Source of the DNA: Dromaius novaehollandiae
Lineage: Eukaryota > Chordata > Aves > Casuariiformes > Dromaiidae
Length of the DNA stretch: 64,000 bases
Direction of reading: 5' to 3'
NCBI RefSeq assembly: GCF_036370855.1
Contig: NC_088102.1
Location: 23,851,001-23,915,000 of the forward strand
How positions within the stretch are numbered: the stretch's first letter is position 1; each line of letters opens with the position of its first letter. The position numbers were made by a program, and so were the translations under genes. Positions 12,445 through 23,600 of the stretch are shown here, in pieces. The notes below the pieces were generated by a model. The model made no database searches, was not told the origin of the DNA, and saw only the letters and a program-made list of their open reading frames with translations.

Positions 12445-14570
12445 GTAAGGACCGGGTCGGGGGGCGAGGGGGGCCCGGGGGCAGCGCAGGCAGCGGCGCC
12501 GGCAGGGCTCGCTGCCCCCTCCCCCGCACCGCTTCCCGCCCGCCGCCTCGGACAGCCCCGTCTCTTTCTCTCTCTCTCTCTCTCTCCCCCACCCGCGGCG
12601 GGAAGGGGAGCCCGGCGCGGCGGCGGGGGGCGCGGCGGCGAGCCCACTTGTGGCGCCCGGCGCCGGCCGCCCCGGCGGCGGCGAGCAGAGAGCGGAGCCG
12701 CGGCGGGCGGGCTGGCGCGGGTGGCGGCGGCGGCGGCGCCGAGGGGCGCGGGGCGGCGGCGGCCGGGCGCGGGCGGCCAGGCGGGCCGCGGAGCCCCGCG
12801 GGGAGGCCGGGGCCGCCGCCGGGGGCCGGGGCGGGCGGGGAGGGGCGGCAGGGTGCGGGAGGGAGCCGCCGCGACGGGGGGCGAGAGCGGAGCGAGGCGT
12901 GGGGCCGCCGCCTGCCGCCGCCGCCCCGGCCAGAGGGGAAGCGGCGCCGGGGCCAGGTTTCGGTTTTGTGGTGTCTGTGAGGCGAAACCCGCCGGGCTCT
13001 GCTGGAGCCATTTTATGTTGCTTTATAACGAGGCGACGATGGTTGAAAAGCACTTCTCCCAGCCCTGCGGATCGGCTGAACGAGGCGAAAGCCCGTAACT
13101 TCGGTCGAGCGAGCGAGAAGTATTTATTTAAGAAACAAAAGCAAAGCTCCTACCCCCCTTCCTTTCTCGTGCTTTCTGCACCTTCTGGGGCGGCTTGCTG
13201 TTTTACTGGTGTTCACATAGGTTTGCAATAAGCAGTCACACAAACCTGCGCAGCCACCGAGCCCCACCGATCGCTTCTTGCCTTTCTCCCCTTTTCTACG
13301 CCAAAACCGGCCCCGAGCCCCCCCCGCCACGCCGCGACAAACCGGGAGGGGAGTCCAGGCGGCCCGGCGCGGGCTTGGCCCCTCGCTTGTGGCGCGGGGC
13401 TCCATCATGGCTGCCCTGCCTTCCTGCCTCCCTGCGCCTTGTGTTCCTCCTCCCTGCGGCTGCCCTGTTTATATAGAGCTATTGCCGCTCTCTAATATAG
13501 ACTCTGCCTGGATGGGAAGGTGCTTTCCAGCCCCACGTCACCGCCTCTCCATTTAAACACCACATCAGCCTTTAAATAGGGAGAGAGCCGCGGAGAGCGG
13601 GCTGGGAGGTGCATGCATCAGAGGCAGAGGCTGAGAGACGGTCTTTTTGTCACTCCGAGCCTGCTCCGGGTGTAGCTGGGCTTGCTCTTGCGCCGGGCTG
13701 CTGCTGTTTCCTCCCGGGCGCTGGAGCTGGCGGGCTGTAAAGCAGTGGTGCTTTCTGCCGGGTTGCGTGGAGGGGATGCTCTCCTGACTGGTGATCGCTG
13801 GTACAAATGGACTTTCCCCCGTATTTTTGCATTGCACAAAGGAAGAGAATTTTCACCCTTTCCCATGTTGTGAAAGTGTTTTTGTTTGTTTGTTTGCTTT
13901 GTTTTTGTCCTTAGCTAGCGCAGAGTCCTCTCTGCCCAGAAGCTCTTTTAAATAGTTTTTGTGCTGGGTAGGAAGAGAGCAAGCTAAATGATTCGGATCC
14001 GATATGTCAAAAAGAGATGTGCTCCTTATTTTAGGCACTTTGCCAAGGTCCAGTTGTGGTCTGACAGCAGCTCTGGAGCTGAAAACATCATTAATATTAA
14101 AGTTTTCTCTATGGGTCATGGGCCACAGGATACTGCTTAACTATTTGTGAGTGTTTCTGGTGACAAAAGCTGATGAGCCTGCAAATATTTTTATTACAGT
14201 CTAGGAAGAGCAAAGATTTTAGAATTCTCACTATTTTTTTGGTTTAATTGCAATATTTTGTATAGTGCTTAAAATAATAGTAGCAAATGTAAAACATACT
14301 AGTTTTTTTTTCATTCAAATTTGAAATTTCACAGACTTGCCTATGATGTAGGATCATGTGCTTGCAAAGTAGCATCTAGTAGTAGTAGTGCTTTACTATT
14401 CTGGTAAAATAGTGCTGCTCTTTTACCAGATTTTGTGTCAGAGAGTCTTAGAAAAGTCGTCAGTGATTACATGCAGGGCAGTTACTCAGTAAGATGTGTA
14501 TCATATGTGTGACCTAAATCATTTTTTTTTAGTTGAAAGAAAAGGATCTGTTTCTGGATAGTAAATTAGA

Positions 14571-14648
<78 letters not shown>

Positions 14649-17600
14649 TTTTTTTGTTTTTTTTTTAACTAAGTAATGAGTGGGGGAAAAAAAGACATTA
14701 CTGTGGATAATCTTCAAAGTACTTGTAAATATCTTTGTTGCAGCAGTTTACTGAGGCTTGCTTTGTCTGGGTTGTATGTCCGTACTGGCGCAACAAAACT
14801 TCTATAAAGTTTGAACATTCTGTCCAGGATAACAGAAGCAAAACTTAAAATGAGCCTGAGGAAGCTAGCTATGCTTTAGGCTAATTCTCAACTAAACAGA
14901 ACAACCTTGCAAAGATCTGCCAATTGCGATCAATAGTCTATGATTGACTTGGTAAAATTCAGGTTTCATTCAGTAGTAATGATGACTACACTTACCATAG
15001 GGTTGTCAAAGTGGATAAGAGCAGTTCAAAATACTGCAGCTGGATGATGACTTTAGCAGGCTAGACTTTGCCAACAGCATCTCATCAACATCTGATCAAA
15101 TCTGAATTGCTAGAAGTATGTTCTCTCTAGTACAGGACATGCAAAATGTTAATGTTTATATGCAGTAAAAGATTTTGTAGGTGACAAAAGTAATTCCTTT
15201 GTAAAAGTCTGACAGCTTCAGTAGTTGCTTATAAATGTGTATTATATAAGTATTACTTCTTTTTATGCACCTGTTTGATGTAATTGTAACTGAAACTAGT
15301 TACCTTTATAGTGTGTTCTTCTGGCTGTCATTAAAAGAGCTCCATAGGCTAGAGGAATTGATTAATGACATTTCAGGGATAATTGCAGAAGTAAGCAGGG
15401 ACAAACTGCTGTCAAATGCAGAAAACGTGCAGCATATATCTCTTTATAATATGCTGGTTATTGGAATCCCAACTGTTGAAATCCCGAATGTTGTAAAAAT
15501 AACTGCACAGAGGTGCAGTTTCAGCACCCTTGAAACTCTGGTCCAACGCAAGAAACGTAAGCCCCCAAAGGCATGTGGTGTTTCTTAAAATAGCTTGCTG
15601 ATTGCTTCGTGGATTCATAGCATGCATGCGTGTGCATGGCAGTCTTCACCATACTCAGGGTTTTCTTCTACAAGATGCACAGAGAGAGTAAGACACAATC
15701 ATTTCCTTATGTTCCCAGAGGGAGAATTACTAGATTTCAAACCTTTTCTGTGTGTTTGCGGTTATATCTAATAAATCAGGAATTTAAATTGTTGTCTTTA
15801 ATCTATAGTAAGTGTTTGGAACAGTGTTTATTGAAGAGCAATTTGAGTATGCTTGCTCTTAAAAGGGCTTGAAGTTTACAATAGTGTACACTTTATGAGG
15901 GAGGCACTTCAATATAAATCAAATGAAAGAGTGATTATTTTAATAGTAATCTTTTAAGTTTTTGTAGAGCACTAGGTGCATTTATTGTTGGAATTTCTCT
16001 TAAATTTTGTTATGTATAACTCAGTAATCTAAACATGCAATTATTTCTTTAGGTCTTATGCAGTAAAGCTGAAGTGATTGGTTAGTCTGGTAAATTACCA
16101 TACTAAAGGAATATGAGAAAGCTATTTAAATTTGGAGATGGTTCTCTTTGCATATACTTGTATAACTCTGTCTGTTGAAAATGCTTGTTCCATGGTTACC
16201 AAAGTTGTGAAAAAGTGGGAAAAGGAGATGTGAAAAGGGTTTGGATTTAGTTGTCTGGAGAGAGGGTTTACTAGCATCTTCCGCTTTGAGAGGGAGGATT
16301 TCTGTTTTATTTTCATTGCCTCCTTTGAACGAATATGAAAATCAGTCAGAAGGCTTAACTTGCTGAGGATCCCATCTCTAGACTTGTTCAGTAATTGCTT
16401 TCTCAAGTTTAGTTTTTGAGCAAGTGGTGTATGAGAACGATTTTGTCATTCAACTCGAGAGTTTTAGGCGGTTACATAAACAACTTGAGCATGATACAAG
16501 CAATAGTTACAGCCAGCACTTTGTATATTTTTAAGGCAGTGCTCTCTGCTCCCTTTTAAGGGCCAGGGCTTAAAGCTGTTCTGTATAATTGTACTCTCTG
16601 GATTTGCATCTGCTGAAGTAGCAAAAGAGAGCATTCTGTGATATTTTCAAAATTCCACCATAGATGGCTCTTGAAAAAGGCTTTGCTGCGCTCATTTATG
16701 GAAGGAGTTGCATCCATCTGAGCTGGATGTTTAGTAAAAGTGTACGCAGCCAGACAAGATAATTTTTCTGAGTATTATATAAACATATATGGGTAAAATT
16801 GGGGGGGGGGACAGTTCCATTATAAATGTGCAGATACTTTCTTCTCTGTTCCTTTCCTCTTTTTCCTGCTCATCATACAACCATAAGTGTATCGGGTACT
16901 GTGATAGTATGTGTCTAGAACGCTGTCCAAAATTTCTGACCCATCTTTATGTCCAGTGTGCTGTGCAGCTGAGGCAGAGAGATGCACAGATGTGTCTGCT
17001 GCTCAGTGTGTTTGTTCCCTGCCTTGCATTAGTCTCACCACCGGCCTGTGGTGCTGTTGTCTTTTGGAGGTCTGGCGGCTTTGCTGGGCTATTGGATATT
17101 GGAAATTCTGCAGAAGGACACTGTATCGAGTGATACAGTGAACTCTTAATGTGAATTTCTGCTCTCTTCCTGAACCAGTGCTGAACACTGAAGAATAGGA
17201 TACTGTTTTCTGAAGTTGTTTTTTTTCCCTTATTACACAGGAAAAAGAAAATGTTCCCAAGCAGACTGTTGGGCTGTAGAGTCAGCTCGCTGTATCTGAT
17301 AGTTAATATTTTCCCAAGGGCTTTATTATCTGACGAAGCTTTGTAAATATACCTCACAAAAAATGCCTGACTCTGGAGAGAGGAGGAGGTAACTGCTGGT
17401 TGAACTTACTAGGGCCTGTTTGTATAAAGTTGGTTTTAGTAGTAAAATGGATCAAAAAGATGATTTAAGAAGAGAACAAAGTCTCCGTCCTGCAGCATTT
17501 GTGATTGTAATTTCAGATATGCAGGCAGTTCCACTGGCTTAAATGAAGCAACTCAGGTGCCTAAAGTTAAGCGTGTTTATTTGCACAGTGTGGTCTTGGC

Positions 17601-20600
17601 TCCAATAGACACTTCTAATGCAATAAGCAACAATGTGCAAAATAGGTCTGGTAGCATTTCTGTGCTAGCTGCATTGTATAAGCTTTGTGAAATTTGTTTG
17701 ATTATAGGAATAATATGACTTAGTGTTATTAAATGGAATGTCTATTTTCATCCACTATGAATTACCTAAGTAGAAAAATAATCCTGTTAATGAAGCCTGG
17801 CATTTCTAATTTTCTCGCTACATGGAGCTAAAAAAACCTAATTTTTAAGAGTAGTCTGGTTTTGAATGCCTGTTTGAAATGTCTGTATTGATGCAATTAA
17901 TGCTCTACTTAAAGCTTAAATGCGTAAGTATGTGGTATTATTTTGAAAGAAAGAGGTTTCTGAAAGTAATGTGATACTTTTTACTTCTTTTTGAGAAGTT
18001 GAGTTTTGAGCATAGCTGCTGTAAATATAGTTTTCAAGTAAGGCAGACTTATCTTCTTACTTCAGGTCAGAAAGTTTGTGCAGAGGCAAGTACCAAAATG
18101 CAGAATTCTGCCATTTCAGCCACTTGATTTGCAGCAATATGTTTCAATGCTGAAAAGTAGCAAACCAATGGAAATGTAAAATGAAGGAAAAAAAATAGGA
18201 TGCTGTAGCATGCCATCTGCCAGAATATTGAAGTGTGGACTTTCTGGCCAAAGTTTTTTAAGAAAAATCATTTGAAAATACCCCATCACAGAATCTTTGG
18301 GGGCTTTAAACACTAAGGACATAGTACACTAAGCAACCATCAAAAGACAGAATATCCTGTTTCCAGACTTCTAGATAGCTTATTTTCTTGCTTTGTAGCA
18401 TTTCTTTAAGCTTTCTTACATTGGGAAAAAACGATATTCAGTCTTTTTGTGCATACTGGCTTCATGACTTTGTCCTGGGCTTGTAAATCATGTGCTGCTA
18501 TTCCCTCCCTTATTCCATAACGTACCTACTGCATATGTGCACTATAATCTTTAGCATATCTGTAACAAATCCATACTTCAAGGATAAATTAAGCAACTGC
18601 ATATGCATAAAATAAATGTTTAAGTGTATGGAATAAATTTATCTAGTCCCAAAAATGCTGGTCTAGCTGCATGTGCTTTAGCGTAGGTTTTTTGTGTTTG
18701 CATTGGAGGCACAACCCTCCTGGAGTGCAGAACCCACTGCACAAGTGCAGGATGATTGCTTTGCATGTGTACAACGTATCTGATGTGTACAGTGCCTTTT
18801 GGGGTTCACTGCCTCAGTGAGGTGCTATGGCTGGAAGTTATGGAGTAGGGGAGAGGGATGTGACAGTTAAAAGAAAGTTGCAACTGCTTCCAGATTAGTT
18901 TAGAAAAAGTCTACAGCCAGCCTAAGAAACAGTTGTTGTCAGTGAAGTATATGTGGTTCACAGGCTGCAGAGCTGCTCCTCTGCTAATTCAGAGCTCCTG
19001 GCTCTACCTTGCAATTAGCTAGCACAGATATTTAAACCTAATCAAAATCCCTTTGAGATTCATACACCTTGCAGAGGTCCAAGCTGTAATATCTGGTTGA
19101 AAGATGTGGAATGCGTATGGTATGATTATCCTGTGGACCTATAGAGTTAAGCTTTTATGCATTAGTTGATAAGGTTAAGTATTCGTTTAAAATTGCTCCT
19201 CTGTTTTTAAATTCACTTTGTCAATGACAGTTTAGGCATGAAGTCAGCCTAATGAAATACAAATGTATGTGTGGTTTTCCTCTGAAAAGTTATAATGTAA
19301 GAACAGAAGTACTGATTGAAAGCAAAAGTCTTCAATAGTCTCTGTAAACAGATGTCAGTGGAAGAACTGGGCATTCATGGGCCCCAGTTCTGAGTCTTCA
19401 ACAGTTTTCATCTCGGGAACTTCCTGAGCCAGATTTGGTTCCTGTTCAGTTACCAAGCATTAAAGATTTTTTTAAAAATGTATTTATGTAGTATCCTTTT
19501 GAACCTTTATCATCCTTTGACATATTTTGCAAACATGCAAAGACTTGCCAGTGTAACTGCTGGACATGCAAGAGTAAGAAGAGAAATTGCTGAATGGAAA
19601 ACTTTTCTTTGTTTTGGATTCAGCTCCCTAGCTTGACAGTTCTTTTCCCTTAATTGTGTTGCAAAAGATAGTGAGCAGTCCATTCCCTTTTCACCTTCTT
19701 TGAGCCATTCTTAACTTTTATACTGCTTTGACATATTCCCACAGTTTACCTTAGCTTTGTATGAGGAATGACTTTGCATATCTTTTGATTGTTTTTGTTG
19801 CTCTTCTGAAAACTGTTATGGTTCTGTATGCATTGTGAGATTAGGGAACCAGAAATACATGTACTATTCAAGATATGGGCAACAAACTGAGTTAGAGTAG
19901 TCTGTATACTATTATATAAGTACTTTAGATAGAGCATAATGAATGTTATCTGTTTTGTTCTCTATTCTTTTCCTAATGTTGTCTTAACACTCCGTTTGCT
20001 TTTTTTGATGTGGCAAGTATCGAGCTAACATCATTGTGGAACTGCTGCAACTCAGGGTCTTGCCCCTGAGTGATAACCATCCGTTCTGAGCCCATTTTGT
20101 GAAGTTATTGCCAGTCTATGATGGAAGCACAGTTGCAAAAATAGAAGAGTAACAAGTATTCTTTTTCTTGAATTCACTCTGTCAGAGTTGTCATTTCTTT
20201 TCTTTTTTTTTCTTTCCTTTTCTTTTGTACTGCTGATTTATACTTTCTTTCCTGGAAATTTTAGTTACTCAGAAGCACGCACTCTTTTCTGTATGCAGTT
20301 TTCAGATATTTTTCGAAGAAAAAAATATCTCATTTTAATGTTATAGTGTTAAATTTCTTTTTAAACAAATAGCACTGACTAGTTACTTTTTTAAAGCCTA
20401 AATTGTACAGGTCTGTAATCGAAGATGTCATCAATGATGTCAGAGAAGTTTTTCTGGATGAAGGAGTGGATGAACAAGTTCTAATGGAACTCAAAACAGT
20501 AAGTTGTAACTTAAATTTTTTTTAATAGAGCAGTACACTGATTAGTTATGGAATACTGCTTGATGTTGTACACAGTAAAAATGATAATTTTTAGTTAGCT

Positions 20601-23600
20601 TAGCAGTATATTAATCCCCGTATCTGTAGCCATATATCTTTCAGATTATACTTCTGTATACAGAGATCTGCGCACTATATTTATCTTCCCTTATTTGGCA
20701 CTTGCTTTAAATTTGATGAAAACTAACGACAGGCATCAGAGTTCCCCGTGTTATCATTTCAGTCCCGGAAAAGTTGCGTCACATTTGAGGAAAGTTGAGG
20801 GTATAGAAAAGAAGAATGGTTGGGGGTATGTTTTAGAGCTAAATGATTTTTATATTTTCTCTGCCGCAAAAATAAAATGCCTGCTCTATTTGATGTTTTT
20901 GTCTTGCCAAAGAAGAGATTTATTGTCAGATGCTCTTTTCTTGCATATACGATTTTTGATTTGCAGAAGTCTTATTTTTGTGAGATTGTGCATATTAGCT
21001 TGTACTGCACACACCACGCTTTTCCTATTTTCCTACTTTCCTGAATACTCTATTTAGAGTATTCAGTGTATATTCAATGGATTTGAGCTGATACCAAGGA
21101 GCCAAAAGTGAGGCAAGAAGTTGATGTAAGTTCTAATGTTTGTCTCCTATGGGCTTCTTCAAACTCTTTCTGAGCAAAAGAAGCCCTTGAAAAGAGAAGG
21201 AGAAAAAGGGGCAGCAGAAAAGGAAGAAATAAAGCAAAAGGAAACTGGAAAAGTAGATACCTGCTCAGTTCAGCTGTTGAACAAGCAGTCCTTCAAAAAA
21301 TGGGAAGTCCTGCACTCAGTACATAATACTAAAAAATGGATGGAGTGTGAAAGGAATATTGAGTTTCAATATTGGCTGTAAAGAAACAGACCCTCCTGCC
21401 CTCCCCCCCCCCCCCCCCCCAAAACAAAACAAAACAAAACAAAACCCAAAACTACCAAAACCATGACCTGGCTTGATGGGAAAAATGATGGAATGAGCAC
21501 CATAAGGAAGGTACCTCGGTGTTTGTGTCATACACATGTTTTATGAAGGAAAGATTTACAAAAGAAAAAGATTGAATGAGGAAAGAGACAAGAAAGAAGA
21601 TAAAGTATTGACGAGGAAGACTGAGGAAGCCTTCAGCAGGATTTGAGATCAAGGATCCTGGGTGCCTGCAGTCTTTTTGACTGTAGTGTGTTATGGAATA
21701 CTTACATTACTGTCTTTTTGCAAGAGCTGCTTTTCTGTGGTTGTGGCTTTTCTTAGGAGACCTGTCAGCTGAAGTCAAGGAATTGAAGGGTTGGAGACAC
21801 TGAAACTGATATTGTTGTGGTAGAAATTGTGTAAAGGCTTGTACATTATTGTAGGTATTACTGGCAGTTTCTATTAAAGTATGTTATCAGGGAAGAATTT
21901 TCAAGCATCTAGTATTTAGAAGTTTTAGGAAGAAATGGTTTAGGGGATAGCTGTAAAAAGGAAGTGTTTTTTCTGGTTAAGGAAGTTTTTAAAAAAAGAA
22001 GGTAGAGAAGTGGGAACTTGAAAGCTGATTTAAAGTTGCCAGTTAATCTCTATTTGTCCTTGATTCTTCTATTAATGAAAGAAAGAATTCTAATTGAAGT
22101 TTAAGCTTGTACTGACCATTCTTATGGGATATTTAGTTCCTCTTCTTAAAACATTATCTTCAGTCTATATATGCCCAAAGGCTTTTTGGTTAAATTTACT
22201 GAACAAGATAAGCAGTGAAAACAATTTTGTTGTACTGTGTTTTATATCATTGCACATCCGACTGAGTAAATCGTACACAGAGATTTCTCTTCCCTCTTTC
22301 AAACTAGCTGTGGGAGAACAAGCTGATGCAGTCCAAGGCTGTAGATGGCTTCCACTCAGAAGAGCAGCAGCTTTTGCTGCAGGTGCAACAGCAGCAGCAG
22401 CAACAGCAGCAACAACAGCATCACCACCACCACCATCATACACAACCTCAGCCGCAGCAGACTGTGCAGCAGCAGTCTCAGCCACAACAGGTCCTTATTC
22501 CAGCATCTCAGCAAGGTCAGACTTGTCCTCCAACATCTATGGCACAAGGCTCTCAATATAGACCAGATCCTTTGCACATTAGTGATTTGGGGGAGGATGT
22601 TCATGGTTTATTGATGGTTAACTTTGTATCTTTACGTCAAACTTTCTCTACTTGCCTCTGTTTTATGGGTCAAGACAGTTGTCTTGAAAAATAGTGTGCC
22701 ATAGGAAAAATATCCTTATATTTGCATCAGTCACATTCCGCAGAAGGCGCTGAAAAAGCTGAATCCTTTTCTTGGTGGTCTCCTACTGTATAACTTAAAT
22801 TTTTCAGGATATATTGACTTTCAAGTTATGGCAAAAATGTGTTAGCAACTCCAGAATTTCAAGCCACTATACATATGCAGGTGACAGTGTAATCCTAACG
22901 ACATTGTTACCTCATGACTAAAGTAATTTAAAAAATGTATTAAAAGGGATTGTTTAGCATAAGTGGATGCTAGAATGTAAATAGTATTTTTTATTTTTAT
23001 AACAGTTTGAGTGTATGTAGGAGATGTTTTTCATGTTAGAACAAGTTTTAAGTGAGAAGCATAAAGCCTGTTCTTCTTGCGGTCGTAGCAGATTGCAAAT
23101 TGTGTAGGTGTGAGGGTTCAAGGTATGTTTTAGTTAGCCGTAACAGTATTGTTTCTTGTAATTACTGTTCTGTGTATTCTCCGTCAATAACTGAGGGGAA
23201 CATGTTATTTTCACCAGTTACAATTTCAATTAAAAAAGAAGATAAATGCTACTAGATTTTACTGGATCTGTTCTATGTAAACAAACCTGCCACCCATGTC
23301 GTGTTTGAGTTGAGAGGAGAGTTTTCGGTGCACTATTATAATTGTGGCAAAAAAAACCCCCAAAAAACTTGTATCTGTTGTAGTCAGTCATGGCCTTTTT
23401 GTCAGACTTCATGGATCAGCACCTCTGTTGTAATAGGTACAAAAGATAACTATGAGATGATTCCCCCCCCCCCCCCCACTCAAAAAGGTTTATATTCAAA
23501 ACAGAGGAGCAGAACTAGTATTTCCATGCAGAATTATTATATTGCTTTATCTCTAGTGTAACAGTAACCTGCTGTTGGGTTTTTAGGTTTTGTTTTTTTC

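Larger units (their letters stand above)
11780..13480. promoter_or_regulatory. CpG island spanning the GTF2A1 promoter, exon 1 and start of intron 1
   Basis: Over about 1.7 kb the sequence switches abruptly from AT-leaning to extremely GC-rich with abundant CpG, densest at 12.2-13.0 kb. It covers the TATA box, the start codon and the first kilobase of intron 1. Such islands usually mark unmethylated promoters of broadly expressed genes. Several open frames on both strands here (up to about 236 codons) are Gly/Ala/Arg/Pro-rich by-products of GC composition, not genes. Confidence 0.93.
12445..20396 (+). other. GTF2A1 intron 1 (7.95 kb)
   Basis: The first kilobase is CpG island. Further on it contains a promoter-like cluster near 13.4-13.6 kb, a 74-bp CT repeat at 14573, a 107-codon ORF at 15265-15588, a G run at 16801-16810, a 22-base hairpin at 17119-17140 and an old CR1 fragment near 19.84-20.11 kb. 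Nothing was recognised in 15.6-16.8 kb or 17.2-19.8 kb. The acceptor is tttttaaag|CCT. Confidence 0.9.
20499..22307 (+). other. GTF2A1 intron 2 (1.81 kb)
   Basis: It contains a 26-bp palindrome (21041-21066) and an 18-base C run followed by an AAAAC pentamer repeat (21403-21445). The 120-codon ORF at 20695-21057 looks like chance. The acceptor is ttcaaactag|CTG. Nothing else was recognised. Confidence 0.9.

Noticed and set aside
11531-13231. Several long ORFs on both strands (158, 165, 231, 236 and 193 codons) in the CpG island
   Set aside because: They are rich in Gly, Ala, Arg and Pro, overlap each other in many frames, and reflect lack of stop codons in GC-rich DNA. None resembles a known protein. 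Only the ten-codon GTF2A1 exon 1 is coding here.
14529-14717. Minus-strand ORF with Arg-Glu repeats
   Set aside because: Translation of the CT microsatellite, not a gene.
20695-21057. 120-codon + strand ORF in intron 2
   Set aside because: Biased, low-complexity hydrophobic translation of AT-rich intron, and it runs into the palindrome. No coding character.
22165-22614. Other-frame ORFs across the polyQ/polyH exon (Ala-, Ser- and Leu-rich)
   Set aside because: Shadows of the CAG/CAC repeats of GTF2A1 exon 3.
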